Under the pieces are notes generated by a model. That model was not told the origin of the DNA. It was given only the letters and a program-made list of their open reading frames with translations, and searched no databases. Positions 52,900 to 61,533 of a DNA stretch of 64,000 nucleotides are shown here, piece by piece. Position 1 is the first letter of the stretch. The number at the start of each line of letters is the position of its first letter. The position numbers and the translations under genes were made by a program. The DNA comes from Chitinophaga ginsengisegetis (GTDB taxonomy: Bacteria; Bacteroidota; Bacteroidia; Chitinophagales; Chitinophagaceae), in assembly GCF_900168065.1 (NCBI RefSeq), contig NZ_FUZZ01000003.1, forward strand, positions 868,001-932,000, given 5' to 3'.

Positions 52900-53802
52900 T
52901 TAGCTTTTAGTGCCGATATAACGGTAAAGGTTAAACGTTTTTTGTTGCAGCAGTTGCTGTATTTCCTGTTGAAGAATTTGCTTGGAGATATCTTTCATAC
53001 GCCTGTGCTGTATCAGTTGCCAGGCTTTTTCTGCCAGTAGCAGAACATGTTTTTGTTGCTGATGGGAGATGATGGCATGATGTTTTTCAATGGCTTCAAT
53101 AACTTCGTGTATGCCTGACTGTTGGGTAGCCACCGATTTGATCACTGGTATTTCCCAGTCGCCACGATGCTTACTATGCGCAAGCAGCCGTAAATTTTTC
53201 ACAAAGGCATCTGCATTATCCCGGTCTGCTTTGTTCACAATAAAAATATCTGCGATTTCCATTAACCCGGCTTTCATGGTTTGTATTTCGTCGCCGGCTT
53301 CCGGAACTACTACCACAACCGTTGTATCTGCCACGCCGGCTATTTCCACTTCACTTTGGCCCACGCCTACGGTTTCTATAAAGAGGTAGTCGAATGCGGC
53401 TGCTTTAATCAGGTCGCTTACTTCTATAATTTTAGGGCTTAATCCGCCGAGGGCACCTCTGCTGGCCATAGAGCGGATAAACACGCGCGGGTGGTTGAAG
53501 TGTTGGCTCATCCTGATCCGGTCGCCCAGCAGGGCGCCGAAGTTGAAAGGAGAAGAAGGATCCACGGCTATGATAGCCACGCTTTTATCCTGTTCCAGTA
53601 ATTGAGTGATGAGTGCATTTACAAGGGTGCTTTTACCTGCACCGGGTGGACCGGTGATGCCCACCACCTTGGTATGGTCATTCACAGGTATTTGTTCCAG
53701 CAGCTGTTCATATCCTGTTGCTTCGTTTTCAACAAGGGAAATGCAACGGGCCAGTGATTTGATATTTCCGTTTAAGAGTCCGGGTATATGCTGCTGGTAC
53801 AT
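52900..53802 (-). CDS. meaB: Methylmalonyl-CoA mutase-associated GTPase MeaB
   Basis: 300 residues. G-protein motifs: VVGITGPPGAGKSTLVNAL (Walker A), VDPSSPFNFGALLGDRIRMSQH (base-sensing/switch region), FIETVGVGQSEVEIAGVADTTVVVVVPEAGDEIQ and NKADRDNA. MeaB guards and repairs adenosylcobalamin-dependent methylmalonyl-CoA mutase. No mutase gene is in the window. It is a little shorter than common family members (about 320-330), mostly at the C-terminus. Confidence 0.95.
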   Translation of the reverse strand: MYQQHIPGLLNGNIKSLARCISLVENEATGYEQLLEQIPVNDHTKVVGITGPPGAGKSTLVNALITQLLEQDKSVAIIAVDPSSPFNFGALLGDRIRMSQHFNHPRVFIRSMASRGALGGLSPKIIEVSDLIKAAAFDYLFIETVGVGQSEVEIAGVADTTVVVVVPEAGDEIQTMKAGLMEIADIFIVNKADRDNADAFVKNLRLLAHSKHRGDWEIPVIKSVATQQSGIHEVIEAIEKHHAIISHQQQKHVLLLAEKAWQLIQHRRMKDISKQILQQEIQQLLQQKTFNLYRYIGTKS

Positions 53803-53827
53803 TTTACTGTTTACAGAATTTAAAGAA

Positions 53828-53835
53828 CAAAAATA
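53828..53835 (-). promoter_or_regulatory. -7 element of the meaB operon
   Basis: Reads TATTTTTG on the minus strand, 26 bases before the meaB start. A TTG lies 24 bases further upstream, slightly too far. Confidence 0.35.
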
Positions 53836-53850
53836 AGCGGTATTCCCTGT

Positions 53851-54897
53851 TTACGCGATCAATGACCGGTAAATATTGAGGTATTGTTCCCCTATTTCCT
53901 CCCATCTGAAGCTGTCGGCGTGCTTTTTAAGGGCAGCCATTGGTTGGGTGGCTTCGTAATGGGCCATCCCTTTATTGAAAACATCCTGCATGTAGGCAGG
54001 GTCAAAATTTTCGAAGTAATAGGCAAGGTCGCCGCCAATTTCGGGTAGGCTGGTTTTGTCTGAAAGAAATACCGGTTTCCCGTAGTGCATGGCCTCTATT
54101 ACAGGAATGCCAAAGCCTTCTGCGATAGACGGGAAAACAAAAGCGGCGCAATTACTGAAATACCAGTATTTGCTTTTTTCATCTATGGGGCCGATGATTT
54201 TAACCCGGTCCAGAACGCCATAGGCGGCTGCTTCCTGCAGGATCTGTTTTTGATAGGTGGTATTCGCATTCCCGGCTATAATCAATTCATAATCAGTGTC
54301 TTTTAACAACCGCGGAATGACATGAAAATTTTTCTTTGGTAAGATGGTACCAATTGTAAAAAGAAACGGCCGGGAAGGGCGGTAAAGCGGTTCATTAAAT
54401 GATGGGAATGATTTTACATCACAGCCATTATAAATAACGCTCAGGGGGGTGTCTCCTATTTCAAGATGCTGCAAAACATCTTCTTTTACATAATTTGAAA
54501 TAGTAATAAGATGATCGGCTTTGTTGATCATCCGCTGTACTTTTGCCAGCTGGCCCGATATTTTATGTTTGTAATTAGGCTTGTATAAGAAATTGAGATC
54601 ATGTATAGTTAATACCCGTTTGATATCAGGTGAAGCAGGGATATAGTCGGATAACTGGTAGGTGGTATGCCAGAGCTGAATGTCTTTTGAATAGGGCATC
54701 CACAGTTTATGCCATGCTTTTTGTTTGTAATGTGGGTGGTTTGAAAAAAGTGTTTCCTTGTAGGAGGGCAGGTAGAAGTACAACTCCTCAGGAGGAGAGA
54801 TCAGCTTTGTTAATGTTTGGCCAAGTTCACTGCAATAAGTATATAGACCGTTATTCGGATATTTCATTCTTTCACAGTCTATCACAAATCTTGGCAT
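53851..54897 (-). CDS. Family 4 (group 1) glycosyltransferase
   Basis: 348 residues, GT-B fold. N-terminal half: LTIHDLNFLYKPNYKHKISGQLAKVQRMINKADHLITISNYVKEDVL. C-terminal half: PFLFTIGTILPKKNFHVIPRLLK and the donor-binding E-x7-E motif FVFPSIAEGFGIPVIEAMHYGKPV. It transfers a sugar from a nucleotide donor, probably to a surface polysaccharide or lipid. There is no polysaccharide cluster around it, so the acceptor is unknown. Confidence 0.92.
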   Translation of the reverse strand: MPRFVIDCERMKYPNNGLYTYCSELGQTLTKLISPPEELYFYLPSYKETLFSNHPHYKQKAWHKLWMPYSKDIQLWHTTYQLSDYIPASPDIKRVLTIHDLNFLYKPNYKHKISGQLAKVQRMINKADHLITISNYVKEDVLQHLEIGDTPLSVIYNGCDVKSFPSFNEPLYRPSRPFLFTIGTILPKKNFHVIPRLLKDTDYELIIAGNANTTYQKQILQEAAAYGVLDRVKIIGPIDEKSKYWYFSNCAAFVFPSIAEGFGIPVIEAMHYGKPVFLSDKTSLPEIGGDLAYYFENFDPAYMQDVFNKGMAHYEATQPMAALKKHADSFRWEEIGEQYLNIYRSLIA

Positions 54898-55068
54898 GTT
54901 AATCAGTTTGAATAATTGTCAGGTATATATTTATATATAACTAAATGCTTAAGCGAAGATATTACAACTTTTTACGAAAAAGCGATAATTATCTTTCGGC
55001 CATTTCCAGATAAATTTATCTTCCTGGCGTATATTGGTCGTCAGTCCGATGGCGAATAATTAATACAG

Positions 55069-55704
55069 ATGACGAATTTTATCTCCATATTTCCGCTTGG
55101 AATTGTAGTGTATCCGGGAGAGCAGTTAAATCTGCATGTTTTTGAGCCCCGGTACAAGCAATTAATTGCAGCCTGTTTGGCCGAGCAAAAGCCATTTGGT
55201 ATTCCAGTTGTAATAAATAAAAAAATTATGGAATATGGAACACTCGTCCAAATAAAAAAGGTAGAAAAAATATATGAGAGCGGGGAAATGGACATAATTA
55301 CCGTCGGAGACAGTGTTTTTCGCATTTTGGAGCATGTTTCCGAGATCCCGGAGAAATTGTACGCCGGCGCCATTGTAAATTATCCGGAGAATAATGAAGC
55401 CGGCAATAACCGGTTACTGCAGGAGGTATTGCATGGTGTCCGGGAGTTGCATGCTATTCTCCAGATCCATAAATCGTTTAAGAAAGAAGACAGTCAGCTC
55501 AGTTCCTACGATCTGGCGCACCATGCCGGGCTATCGCTCGATGAGGAATATGAAATGCTTCATCTTTTCTACGAAGCGCAGCGACTGGAGTACCTGAAGC
55601 GCCATTTACACAAGGTAATTCCCATGATGGCGGAGATGGAAAGGCTGAAAGAGCGGGTTTTATTAAATGGTCACTTCAGGAACTTATCTGCCGACAATTT
55701 ATAA
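55069..55704 (+). CDS. LON peptidase substrate-binding (N-terminal) domain protein
   Basis: 211 residues covering only the Lon N-terminal domain: FISIFPLGIVVYPGEQLNLHVFEPRYKQLI is the family start, followed by GTLVQIKKVEKIYESGEMDIITVG. There is no ATPase or protease domain. Such stand-alone proteins may bind unfolded peptides or act as adaptors; nothing more is shown here. Single gene. Confidence 0.92.
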   Translation: MTNFISIFPLGIVVYPGEQLNLHVFEPRYKQLIAACLAEQKPFGIPVVINKKIMEYGTLVQIKKVEKIYESGEMDIITVGDSVFRILEHVSEIPEKLYAGAIVNYPENNEAGNNRLLQEVLHGVRELHAILQIHKSFKKEDSQLSSYDLAHHAGLSLDEEYEMLHLFYEAQRLEYLKRHLHKVIPMMAEMERLKERVLLNGHFRNLSADNL

Positions 55705-55714
55705 TTTTTATGAA

Positions 55715-55745
55715 GATGCCCGTCTGACTTGCTTTTCAGGGCATC
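55715..55745 (+). terminator. Small hairpin after the LON-domain gene
   Basis: GATGCCC (55715-55721) pairs with GGGCATC (55739-55745), with an inner CTGA/TCAG pair. No T-run; weak terminator candidate. Confidence 0.4.
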
Positions 55746-55874
55746 AAGACCGCAACTTTAACGTGCATTTAACAGGTGGTTTTTTGGATTTTTTTGCTTC
55801 CCGCCTTAAAAAGTAGATATTTGCAGACCCATATTTTCACTGGAATAAGGGCTTAAACTCAATTCTGATACTAA

Positions 55875-57170
55875 ATGCATTGGACAAAAGTCAGTATTCT
55901 TTGCCTGCTTGGAAGTTTTTTTCTATTGGCAAATAAGGCTATCGCACAGGACAACTCACCATACTCCCGCTACGGATTAGGAGATCTGCATAATAACCAG
56001 AACACGGTAAACCGTGGAATGGGAGGCGTTTCTCAGGCTTATAGTGATCCGCAATCAGTCAACTTTATTAATCCGGCCAGCTACTCCAGCCTGCTGCTCA
56101 CCACATTTGACGTGGGAGTGGAAGGCGGCGCCCGCTCTATTAACGACAAGGGATCAAAATTTAGTTCCGGATTCGGTACCCTCTCTTACCTGCAGCTGGG
56201 TATTCCGCTGATTACCAACAAATGGGGCTTGAATCTGGGGCTGCGCCCGGTAACAAGGGTATCCTATAACATCCAGGAATCAGGTAACGGTACTTTCTTT
56301 GACACACTGAGGGTTCCACTGACCAGCAAATACGAAGGCAGCGGCGGTCTTTACCAGCTATATGCCGGTACTGGTGTGCGTTTTGGCCACTTCAGCGTTG
56401 GGGTAAACCTGGGTTATCTTTTTGGCAACATCGAAAACAATACCCGCCTCACCTTCCCGGATCCTACCATGTATGCTTCCCACCGTATGTTCCGTACTAC
56501 CTACAACAGCTTTTTTTATAAAGTGGGTGTACAGTACAGGGCTAAGCTGAAATCGGATATGGACCTGACCTTTGGCGCCTCCGGAAGTTTGAAGCAGAAC
56601 ATGAATGCCCGCCAGGAAATACTTAATGAAACCGTGCAGTTTGATGCATCTTCCAATAACTACGTTACACAGGATACCGTTAAGTATACAAAAGGCGACA
56701 GGGGAACTGTGGTATTTCCGCAGGAATTTGGCGCAGGTATCATGCTCCGTAAATTTGATAAATGGATGATCGGGGTAGACTTTAATTCCAGCCAGTGGGA
56801 GAATTATAAAAATTTCGGTAACAAAGATTCCCTGCAGAATTCCTGGAAGCTGGCTGTCGGCGGCCAGTTTGTACCCAATGCAACTGCACTCAGCGGTTAC
56901 TGGAACCGGGTAGCGTATCGCCTGGGTGGTTACTACGGAAAAGACTACCTCCAGCTTCAAGGTGTGAATATGCCTACTTTGGGCTTCACAGTAGGTGCTG
57001 GTTTGCCCGTGCGCCGCATGCCTTACTCCAACCAGTACAGTATGATCAACCTGGCGTTTGAAGTAGCTCACCGCGGTAACAACGAAACCGTACTGAAAGA
57101 AAACATTTACCGTATATCACTGGGCTTTACCCTGAGTGATAAATGGTTTATCAAACGTAAATACGAATAA
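55875..57170 (+). CDS. Outer membrane protein of a Bacteroidota-specific family
   Basis: 431 residues. A signal peptide (to about residue 24, ...ANKAIAQ) is followed by DNSPYSRYGLGDLHNNQNTVNRGMGGVSQAYSDPQSVNFINPASY, the start found in a group of FadL/PorV-like Bacteroidota barrels, and then many alternating strands up to an end at SDKWFIKRKYE. Location: outer membrane. The ligand is not known. The next gene on the strand is lptC, and the two are separated by a long hairpin. Confidence 0.85.
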   Translation: MHWTKVSILCLLGSFFLLANKAIAQDNSPYSRYGLGDLHNNQNTVNRGMGGVSQAYSDPQSVNFINPASYSSLLLTTFDVGVEGGARSINDKGSKFSSGFGTLSYLQLGIPLITNKWGLNLGLRPVTRVSYNIQESGNGTFFDTLRVPLTSKYEGSGGLYQLYAGTGVRFGHFSVGVNLGYLFGNIENNTRLTFPDPTMYASHRMFRTTYNSFFYKVGVQYRAKLKSDMDLTFGASGSLKQNMNARQEILNETVQFDASSNNYVTQDTVKYTKGDRGTVVFPQEFGAGIMLRKFDKWMIGVDFNSSQWENYKNFGNKDSLQNSWKLAVGGQFVPNATALSGYWNRVAYRLGGYYGKDYLQLQGVNMPTLGFTVGAGLPVRRMPYSNQYSMINLAFEVAHRGNNETVLKENIYRISLGFTLSDKWFIKRKYE

Positions 57171-57192
57171 CTTTTTTGCACATATACATGCA

Positions 57193-57240
57193 GCGGAGAT
57201 ATAAGCTAAGTTTAAATACGGACTACGCTTATATCTCCGC
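57193..57240 (+). terminator. 14-bp perfect hairpin sharing its stem with the hairpin at 10757
   Basis: GCGGAGATATAAGC (57193-57206) pairs with 57227-57240 around a 20-base loop. The 16 bases GGAGATATAAGCTAAG differ at one position from bases 10772-10787 of the terminator in the 10.7-kb region. A T-rich stretch follows. Confidence 0.75.
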
Positions 57241-57296
57241 TTCGTTTTAAAGGAAGCTGAAAGCGAATTCCTATCTTTGAAGTATTATCCATTCAA

Positions 57297-57848
57297 ATGA
57301 TTAAAAGAGCCATTTTATTTTTTATAATAGCCATTGCCGTTAGTAGCTGCGAAAACGATATTGATGCCGTGATGGAACTGGATTCCAAAAAAGCAGCCAC
57401 GGAAAACGGGCAGGATATCGTGATCATATTCAGCCAGGGCGGAAAGGTAAATGCAAAATTAATGGGCCCCACTATGGAGCGTGGTTTGGATAAGCCAACC
57501 TATGTGGCCTTTAATAACGGGCTGAAAGTGTTTATGTATAATGATAGCCTGGGGCTGGAAAGTACGCTATCGGCCAAGAAGGGAAAATTTATGGAAGATG
57601 ACGGAGACGTATTCCTGTCAGATAGCGTGATTGTAATTAATAAGAAGGGAGAGCGGCTGGATACCAAAGAACTGAACTGGGATCCCAAGAGAAAGATCTT
57701 CTACTCTACAAAAGAAGTGTTTATTAAAACGCCTACCGACTCGTTGCATGGATGGGGACTGGAAGCTAACCAGGACTTCAGCGAAAAGAAAATACTAAAG
57801 GTTAGTGGTCCTATTACTGTCCAGGACAGCACCGCCGCCCTTAACTGA
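57297..57848 (+). CDS. lptC: LPS export periplasmic protein LptC
   Basis: 183 residues. A lipoprotein-type N-terminus (IAIAVSSC, Cys about residue 18) and an LptC/OstA-like sandwich: IFSQGGKVNAKLMGP, YNDSLGLESTLSAKKGKFMEDDGDVFLSDSVIVINKKGERLDTKELNWDPKRKIFYSTKEVFIKTPTDSLHGWGLEANQDFS. The repeated D/G pattern with -L-x-T-x-E-L-x-W-x- is the typical beta-jellyroll. It carries lipopolysaccharide from the LptBFG exporter toward LptA. In Bacteroidota this protein is often a lipoprotein. Confidence 0.88.
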   Translation: MIKRAILFFIIAIAVSSCENDIDAVMELDSKKAATENGQDIVIIFSQGGKVNAKLMGPTMERGLDKPTYVAFNNGLKVFMYNDSLGLESTLSAKKGKFMEDDGDVFLSDSVIVINKKGERLDTKELNWDPKRKIFYSTKEVFIKTPTDSLHGWGLEANQDFSEKKILKVSGPITVQDSTAALN

Positions 57849-57871
57849 TATCACTAACGTGAATATATACA

Positions 57872-57907
57872 CGAAAGAACCCCACCTCTGCAGGTGGGGT
57901 TCTTTCG
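57872..57907 (+). terminator. 16-bp perfect hairpin terminator after lptC
   Basis: CGAAAGAACCCCACCT (57872-57887), loop CTGC, exact complement 57892-57907, then a T-rich tail. Confidence 0.85.
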
Positions 57908-58148
57908 CTTTAACCTATTTTTTAACCTAAAATTTGGGATAAAAAAGTCAATAATTATGCCAGTTTGCCGGGTTTGGTGCATTGTTTACTACCGTTCATA
58001 ACATTTGAATGCAATCATTGTTATGTAGTCATCTTATGATACCAAAAGCTCAAAATAATGGAATACAGACGACTGCCCTTGTGCAAAGCTTTGTTTTAAA
58101 CTTGCTAACAACAACCGGGATGGCTATATTGGCCGAAAAAATTAGCGC

Positions 58149-58487
58149 ATGGAAACTATCAGCTGGCCCGATTTTGAAAAAGTTGAAATGAGAGTAGGCA
58201 CTATCCTGGAAGTAAACGATTTTCCCAAAGCCCGTAATCCTTCTTATCAGTTGGTAATAGATTTTGGCCCGGAAACCGGAATCAGGAAATCGTCTGCCCA
58301 GATTACCCGTCTTTACCGGAAAGAGGACCTGGTTGGAAAGCAAATTGTGGCGGTGGTGAATTTTCCGCCAAAGCAAATCGCAAACTTTATGTCGGAATGC
58401 CTCGTTTTGGGTGCAGTGGGCGATAACAAGGAAATAGTGTTACTTCAGCCGGATATGAAAGTGGTCAACGGGCAACGTATAGCTTAA
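58149..58487 (+). CDS. csaA: tRNA-binding domain protein CsaA
   Basis: 112 residues: a single EMAP/OB-type tRNA-binding domain, WPDFEKVEMRVGTILEVNDFPKARNPSYQLVIDFG...SSAQITRLYRKEDLVGKQIVAVVNFPPKQIANFMSECLVLG. CsaA dimers bind tRNA and act as export chaperones in Bacillus. Standard length. The only usable ATG is at 58149. Confidence 0.95.
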   Translation: METISWPDFEKVEMRVGTILEVNDFPKARNPSYQLVIDFGPETGIRKSSAQITRLYRKEDLVGKQIVAVVNFPPKQIANFMSECLVLGAVGDNKEIVLLQPDMKVVNGQRIA

Positions 58488-58683
58488 TTGGATTTATAAA
58501 TAAACCCGGAAAATACTTCTTATATCTTATTATCATGTAGTAATAGATATTTAAATTATATAATTCTAAATTTTAATAATATTATTATTAAAATAATATA
58601 ATAAGACGTTATCCATTATCATCAGTTTACGAACAATAATACATCGTTCACGGAAATGAAACCTATTACTAAAATCGGCAGTA

Positions 58684-58691
58684 TATCTTTG
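58684..58691 (+). promoter_or_regulatory. -7 element of small RNA copy 1
   Basis: TATCTTTG, five bases upstream of the conserved AGGTTTTT start. Confidence 0.6.
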
Positions 58692-58695
58692 TTCT

Positions 58696-58760
58696 AGGTT
58701 TTTCATAGGATATGGTTAAAATTATTACAAGGGCGGTATTCTTACCAGCCCTTTTTTTTT
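58696..58760 (+). ncRNA. Candidate small RNA, copy 1
   Basis: About 65 bases. Starts AGGTTTTTCATAGGATATGG, then TTAAAATTATTACA, then a terminator with stem AGGGC...GCCCT around an inner GGTA/TACC pair, followed by ten T. A promoter -7 box TATCTTTG lies just upstream. Two other copies are at 58983 and 61534. No ORF of useful size lies inside. Function is unknown: the shared unpaired core ATAGGATATGGT may bind target RNAs or a protein. Confidence 0.65.
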
Positions 58761-58982
58761 GCTTTTTACCCACCAGACCCGGAAAAAGGGTAAAATAACT
58801 GTTTAAACACCTACTTGAGCTGATAATCAATTTATTGTGGGATTTTACTCGCATACCAGCTTATCATGAAGTGTTTTTTGCCCTCATACGTTCACCTTCA
58901 CTTTTGATACGTTTACCGGATAAAATATATCATTCACTAGAATGGCCATCGCAGTATGATAAAAATCGGCCACCTTTGGTAT

Positions 58983-59049
58983 AGGTTTTTCAATAAAGAT
59001 ATGGTTAAAATTTTTCGGGGCTGTAGTCTTGCAGCCCTGTTTCTTTTTT
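58983..59049 (+). ncRNA. Candidate small RNA, copy 2
   Basis: About 67 bases. Starts AGGTTTTTCAATAAAGATATGG, then TTAAAATTTTTC, then a terminator GGGCTG/CAGCCC and a T-rich tail TGTTTCTTTTTT. The promoter box here is a weaker CACCTTTG (58971-58978). It keeps GATATGGTTAAAA but has a short insert in the CATAGG part, so it may be a decayed copy. Confidence 0.6.
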
Positions 59050-59111
59050 CTGAAGTCCTATTTTTCCCTCTGCCTTCTCTTCTCCGGTAATTTTCCAAAA
59101 CTCATTAACAA

Positions 59112-59165
59112 CATTACGGCTTGACAAACAGATACAAGCGTATATCTGTATGTCAAGCCGTAATG
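59112..59165. terminator. 23-bp hairpin at the end of the DPP4 gene
   Basis: Arms 59112-59134 and 59143-59165 pair with a single mismatch. A T-run follows on the plus strand (GCTTTTTTAT) and the complementary A-run precedes on the minus strand, so it can end the DPP4 transcript and also any plus-strand transcript from the small-RNA region. Confidence 0.8.
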
Positions 59166-59184
59166 CTTTTTTATAGTGTTGTAC

Positions 59185-61338
59185 TTACTTACTGAACAGT
59201 GCAGGATAAGGTTTATCCAGCAGGTTATTATAAATAAACCGGTAAGATTCACCGGAAGAATGCACACTTTTTAAGCCACCCCATCCGTGACGTTCGCCCG
59301 GATACAGCATAAATTCAAAATGCTTATTAAGATTTTCCAGTTTATCGATCAGCTGGATGCAGTTCTGCATGTGCACGTTATCGTCCATTGTACCATGTAC
59401 TATACGGATCAGTCCTTTATATTTATCGGCGTAGGTCATTACTGAGGTAACCTTGTAACCTTCGGGATTCTCAGCCGGGGTATCCATATAGCGTTCGGTA
59501 TAGTGGCTGTCGTACAGCTGCCAGTCGGTTACCGCGTAGTTAGCCATGCCATAGTTAAATACATCGGCGCCATAGGTGAGGGCCATGCAGGTCATGTAAC
59601 CGCCAAAACTGCCGCCGGTCATACATATTTTGCTACTATCGGCCCAGGGCTGGGAACGGAGCCATATAGCGGCGTCCATATAATCCTCTATTTCATGTTT
59701 ACCCAGCTGGCGGTGAATATAGTTCATGCCCATTTTGCCGAGCTGTCCGCTGCTGCGGTTATCAATAGCCACCTGGATTACACCTTCCTGTGCCCACCAC
59801 TGTTGTACATTACCATATTTCCAGGTATCATAAACGGTACCGGCGTTAGGGCCGCCATAAATGCTGATCAGAATTGGGTATTTCTTACCAGGTTCCATAT
59901 GCAGCGGCATGGTAATAGTGAGTGGAAGTTCCAGTCCGTCGCGGGTTTTGTATGTTTTCAGCGTTGTTTGGGCGAGGTTGTAATCGTTAAAATTTTCTCC
60001 TTTGCTGTCGCCAAGTTCCCGCACCGGTTTACCATTATTGTCCAGCAGGGCCATTTTTGAGGGCGTTTGCAGGTTGGAATAAGTAGTAATAAAGTATTTA
60101 CCTCCAGGCGCCAGTTTGATCACATTATTATAGTTACCGTTGGTTAAACGGGTAAGTGCACCGGTTTTCATGCTCACCTTATACAGGTCGAAACGGGTAG
60201 ACGCTTCTTTACGGGCGGTGAAGTATACCAGCTGATTCTTATCGTCTATCTGCAGAACTTCTTTCACGGTCCAGTTGCCGGAGGTCAGTTGTTTTTTCAG
60301 GGAACCATCCATATTATGGAGGTAGAGGTGCGACCAACCGGTTTTATCGCTTTGCAGCAGGAAACCGTGATTGTTTTGCACAAAAGGAACGGCATCGAAC
60401 CAATCGATCCAGGTTTTTTGTTTTTCATCATAGATTTCCTTTTTGACGCCGCTTTGCGGGTTGATGCTGTATATTTTCAGGTTGTCCTGTCCGCGGTTCA
60501 TCCATTGCATCCACAGTTGCTGGCTATCGTCGGTCCAGAAGGGCGTACCAAAATACTGGTCGTCGTTTTCGTTGAAATCAGCCCAAACGGTGGCGCCGCC
60601 GGTAACGGGTACCACGCCTACTTTCACAGCTGGGTTGGGATCGCCGGCTTTAGGATAGCGGGTGTTTTCCAGGTATCCGTGCTGGCCTTTCTCGCTATAG
60701 ATAGGGAATACGGGCACTTTGGTATCGTCAAAGTGCATGTAGGCGATCTGCCTGCTGTTGGGACTCCACCAGAAAGCGCGGTAATGCGTAGGCCGGCCCA
60801 GGATTTCTTCATAATATACCCAGGATGCCCAACCATTATATATTACATCGGAACCATCGGTAGTGTAGCGGGTTTCTTTTTTGGTAGCTACTTCCACGCT
60901 GTAGAGGTCATTGTTGCGGGTAAATGCCACATATTTCCCATCCGGCGAAAGGGTTGGATTTTTTTCTTCTGCAGCGTCGTTGGTCAACCGCACGGCGTTG
61001 CCATCAGCCGCTTTATAGAACACATCTTTTTCGCGTACTTCTACACTGGGGCCGTCTACCGGTGCTGTGTAAATGGTGGCTTTGCCGGTGCGCGCATCTA
61101 CAGACCATGCCTGCATACGGCCATTAGCCGCATCAGGGCGCATTTCCAGGTAATGCTCTCCATCAGCCCAGTCGCGGATGGCCGGTAATGGTTTGGTGAT
61201 ATGGGTTGCTTTGCCTTTAAAAGCCTGTTCATAGGTAAGGTCCTGCTTTTGCTGGGCCTTTAAACAGGGGGCAGTCAGCAGCAGTAAGCCTACACCGCTG
61301 ATAGTGGTTGGTTTTAACCATTGTTCGCTTCTCATCAT
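59185..61338 (-). CDS. Dipeptidyl peptidase IV-type S9B serine peptidase
   Basis: 717 residues. Signal peptide (to about residue 27, ...LTAPCLKAQ), an eight-blade propeller domain (about 50-480) with the Glu pair of WVYYEEILGR that binds the free N-terminus of substrates, and a C-terminal alpha/beta-hydrolase with Ser577 (GGSFGGY), Asp about 652 (GTMDDNVH) and His684 (GERHGWGG). It removes X-Pro dipeptides from peptides in the periplasm or outside. Full length, all catalytic residues present. Single gene. Confidence 0.95.
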   Translation of the reverse strand: MMRSEQWLKPTTISGVGLLLLTAPCLKAQQKQDLTYEQAFKGKATHITKPLPAIRDWADGEHYLEMRPDAANGRMQAWSVDARTGKATIYTAPVDGPSVEVREKDVFYKAADGNAVRLTNDAAEEKNPTLSPDGKYVAFTRNNDLYSVEVATKKETRYTTDGSDVIYNGWASWVYYEEILGRPTHYRAFWWSPNSRQIAYMHFDDTKVPVFPIYSEKGQHGYLENTRYPKAGDPNPAVKVGVVPVTGGATVWADFNENDDQYFGTPFWTDDSQQLWMQWMNRGQDNLKIYSINPQSGVKKEIYDEKQKTWIDWFDAVPFVQNNHGFLLQSDKTGWSHLYLHNMDGSLKKQLTSGNWTVKEVLQIDDKNQLVYFTARKEASTRFDLYKVSMKTGALTRLTNGNYNNVIKLAPGGKYFITTYSNLQTPSKMALLDNNGKPVRELGDSKGENFNDYNLAQTTLKTYKTRDGLELPLTITMPLHMEPGKKYPILISIYGGPNAGTVYDTWKYGNVQQWWAQEGVIQVAIDNRSSGQLGKMGMNYIHRQLGKHEIEDYMDAAIWLRSQPWADSSKICMTGGSFGGYMTCMALTYGADVFNYGMANYAVTDWQLYDSHYTERYMDTPAENPEGYKVTSVMTYADKYKGLIRIVHGTMDDNVHMQNCIQLIDKLENLNKHFEFMLYPGERHGWGGLKSVHSSGESYRFIYNNLLDKPYPALFSK

Positions 61339-61522
61339 TTGTAAGATATCAGGTGGTTGTTTTGTTGTCGTTAGCGGACGAAAATAAGCATAACTGAAAA
61401 ATAGCGCTCACAATTTACACAAACGGGCATACCCCGCAAACCGGCAACAGGTCAAATACCACCAGATATGAAAGATTTCCCCGCGACGGTTAATTGGGGC
61501 TGTAAATAGCAGTGGAAGCGGT

Positions 61523-61530
61523 TATCTTTA
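61523..61530 (+). promoter_or_regulatory. -7 element of small RNA copy 3
   Basis: TATCTTTA, one base off TAnnTTTG, at the same distance from the conserved start as in copy 1. Confidence 0.5.
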
Positions 61531-61533
61531 GTC

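Larger units (their letters stand above)
58488..59184. other. Intergenic region carrying two small-RNA units
   Basis: 697 bases without a protein gene. It is AT-rich at the left, holds two small-RNA units (58696-58760 and 58983-59049) and ends with the DPP4-gene terminator hairpin (59112-59165). The two units share about 70 bases of upstream sequence too (TTCAC...AATG...AAAATCGGC), so they look like a local duplication. Confidence 0.7.

Noticed and set aside
58009..58191. 60-codon plus-strand frame before csaA
   Set aside because: Overlaps the csaA start in another frame, no ribosome-binding context, no recognisable feature.
60289..61188. Long open frame (299 codons) on the plus strand opposite the DPP4 gene
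   Set aside because: It lies wholly inside the DPP4 gene on the other strand, shows no domain-like pattern and has His/Gly/Ile-rich antisense composition.
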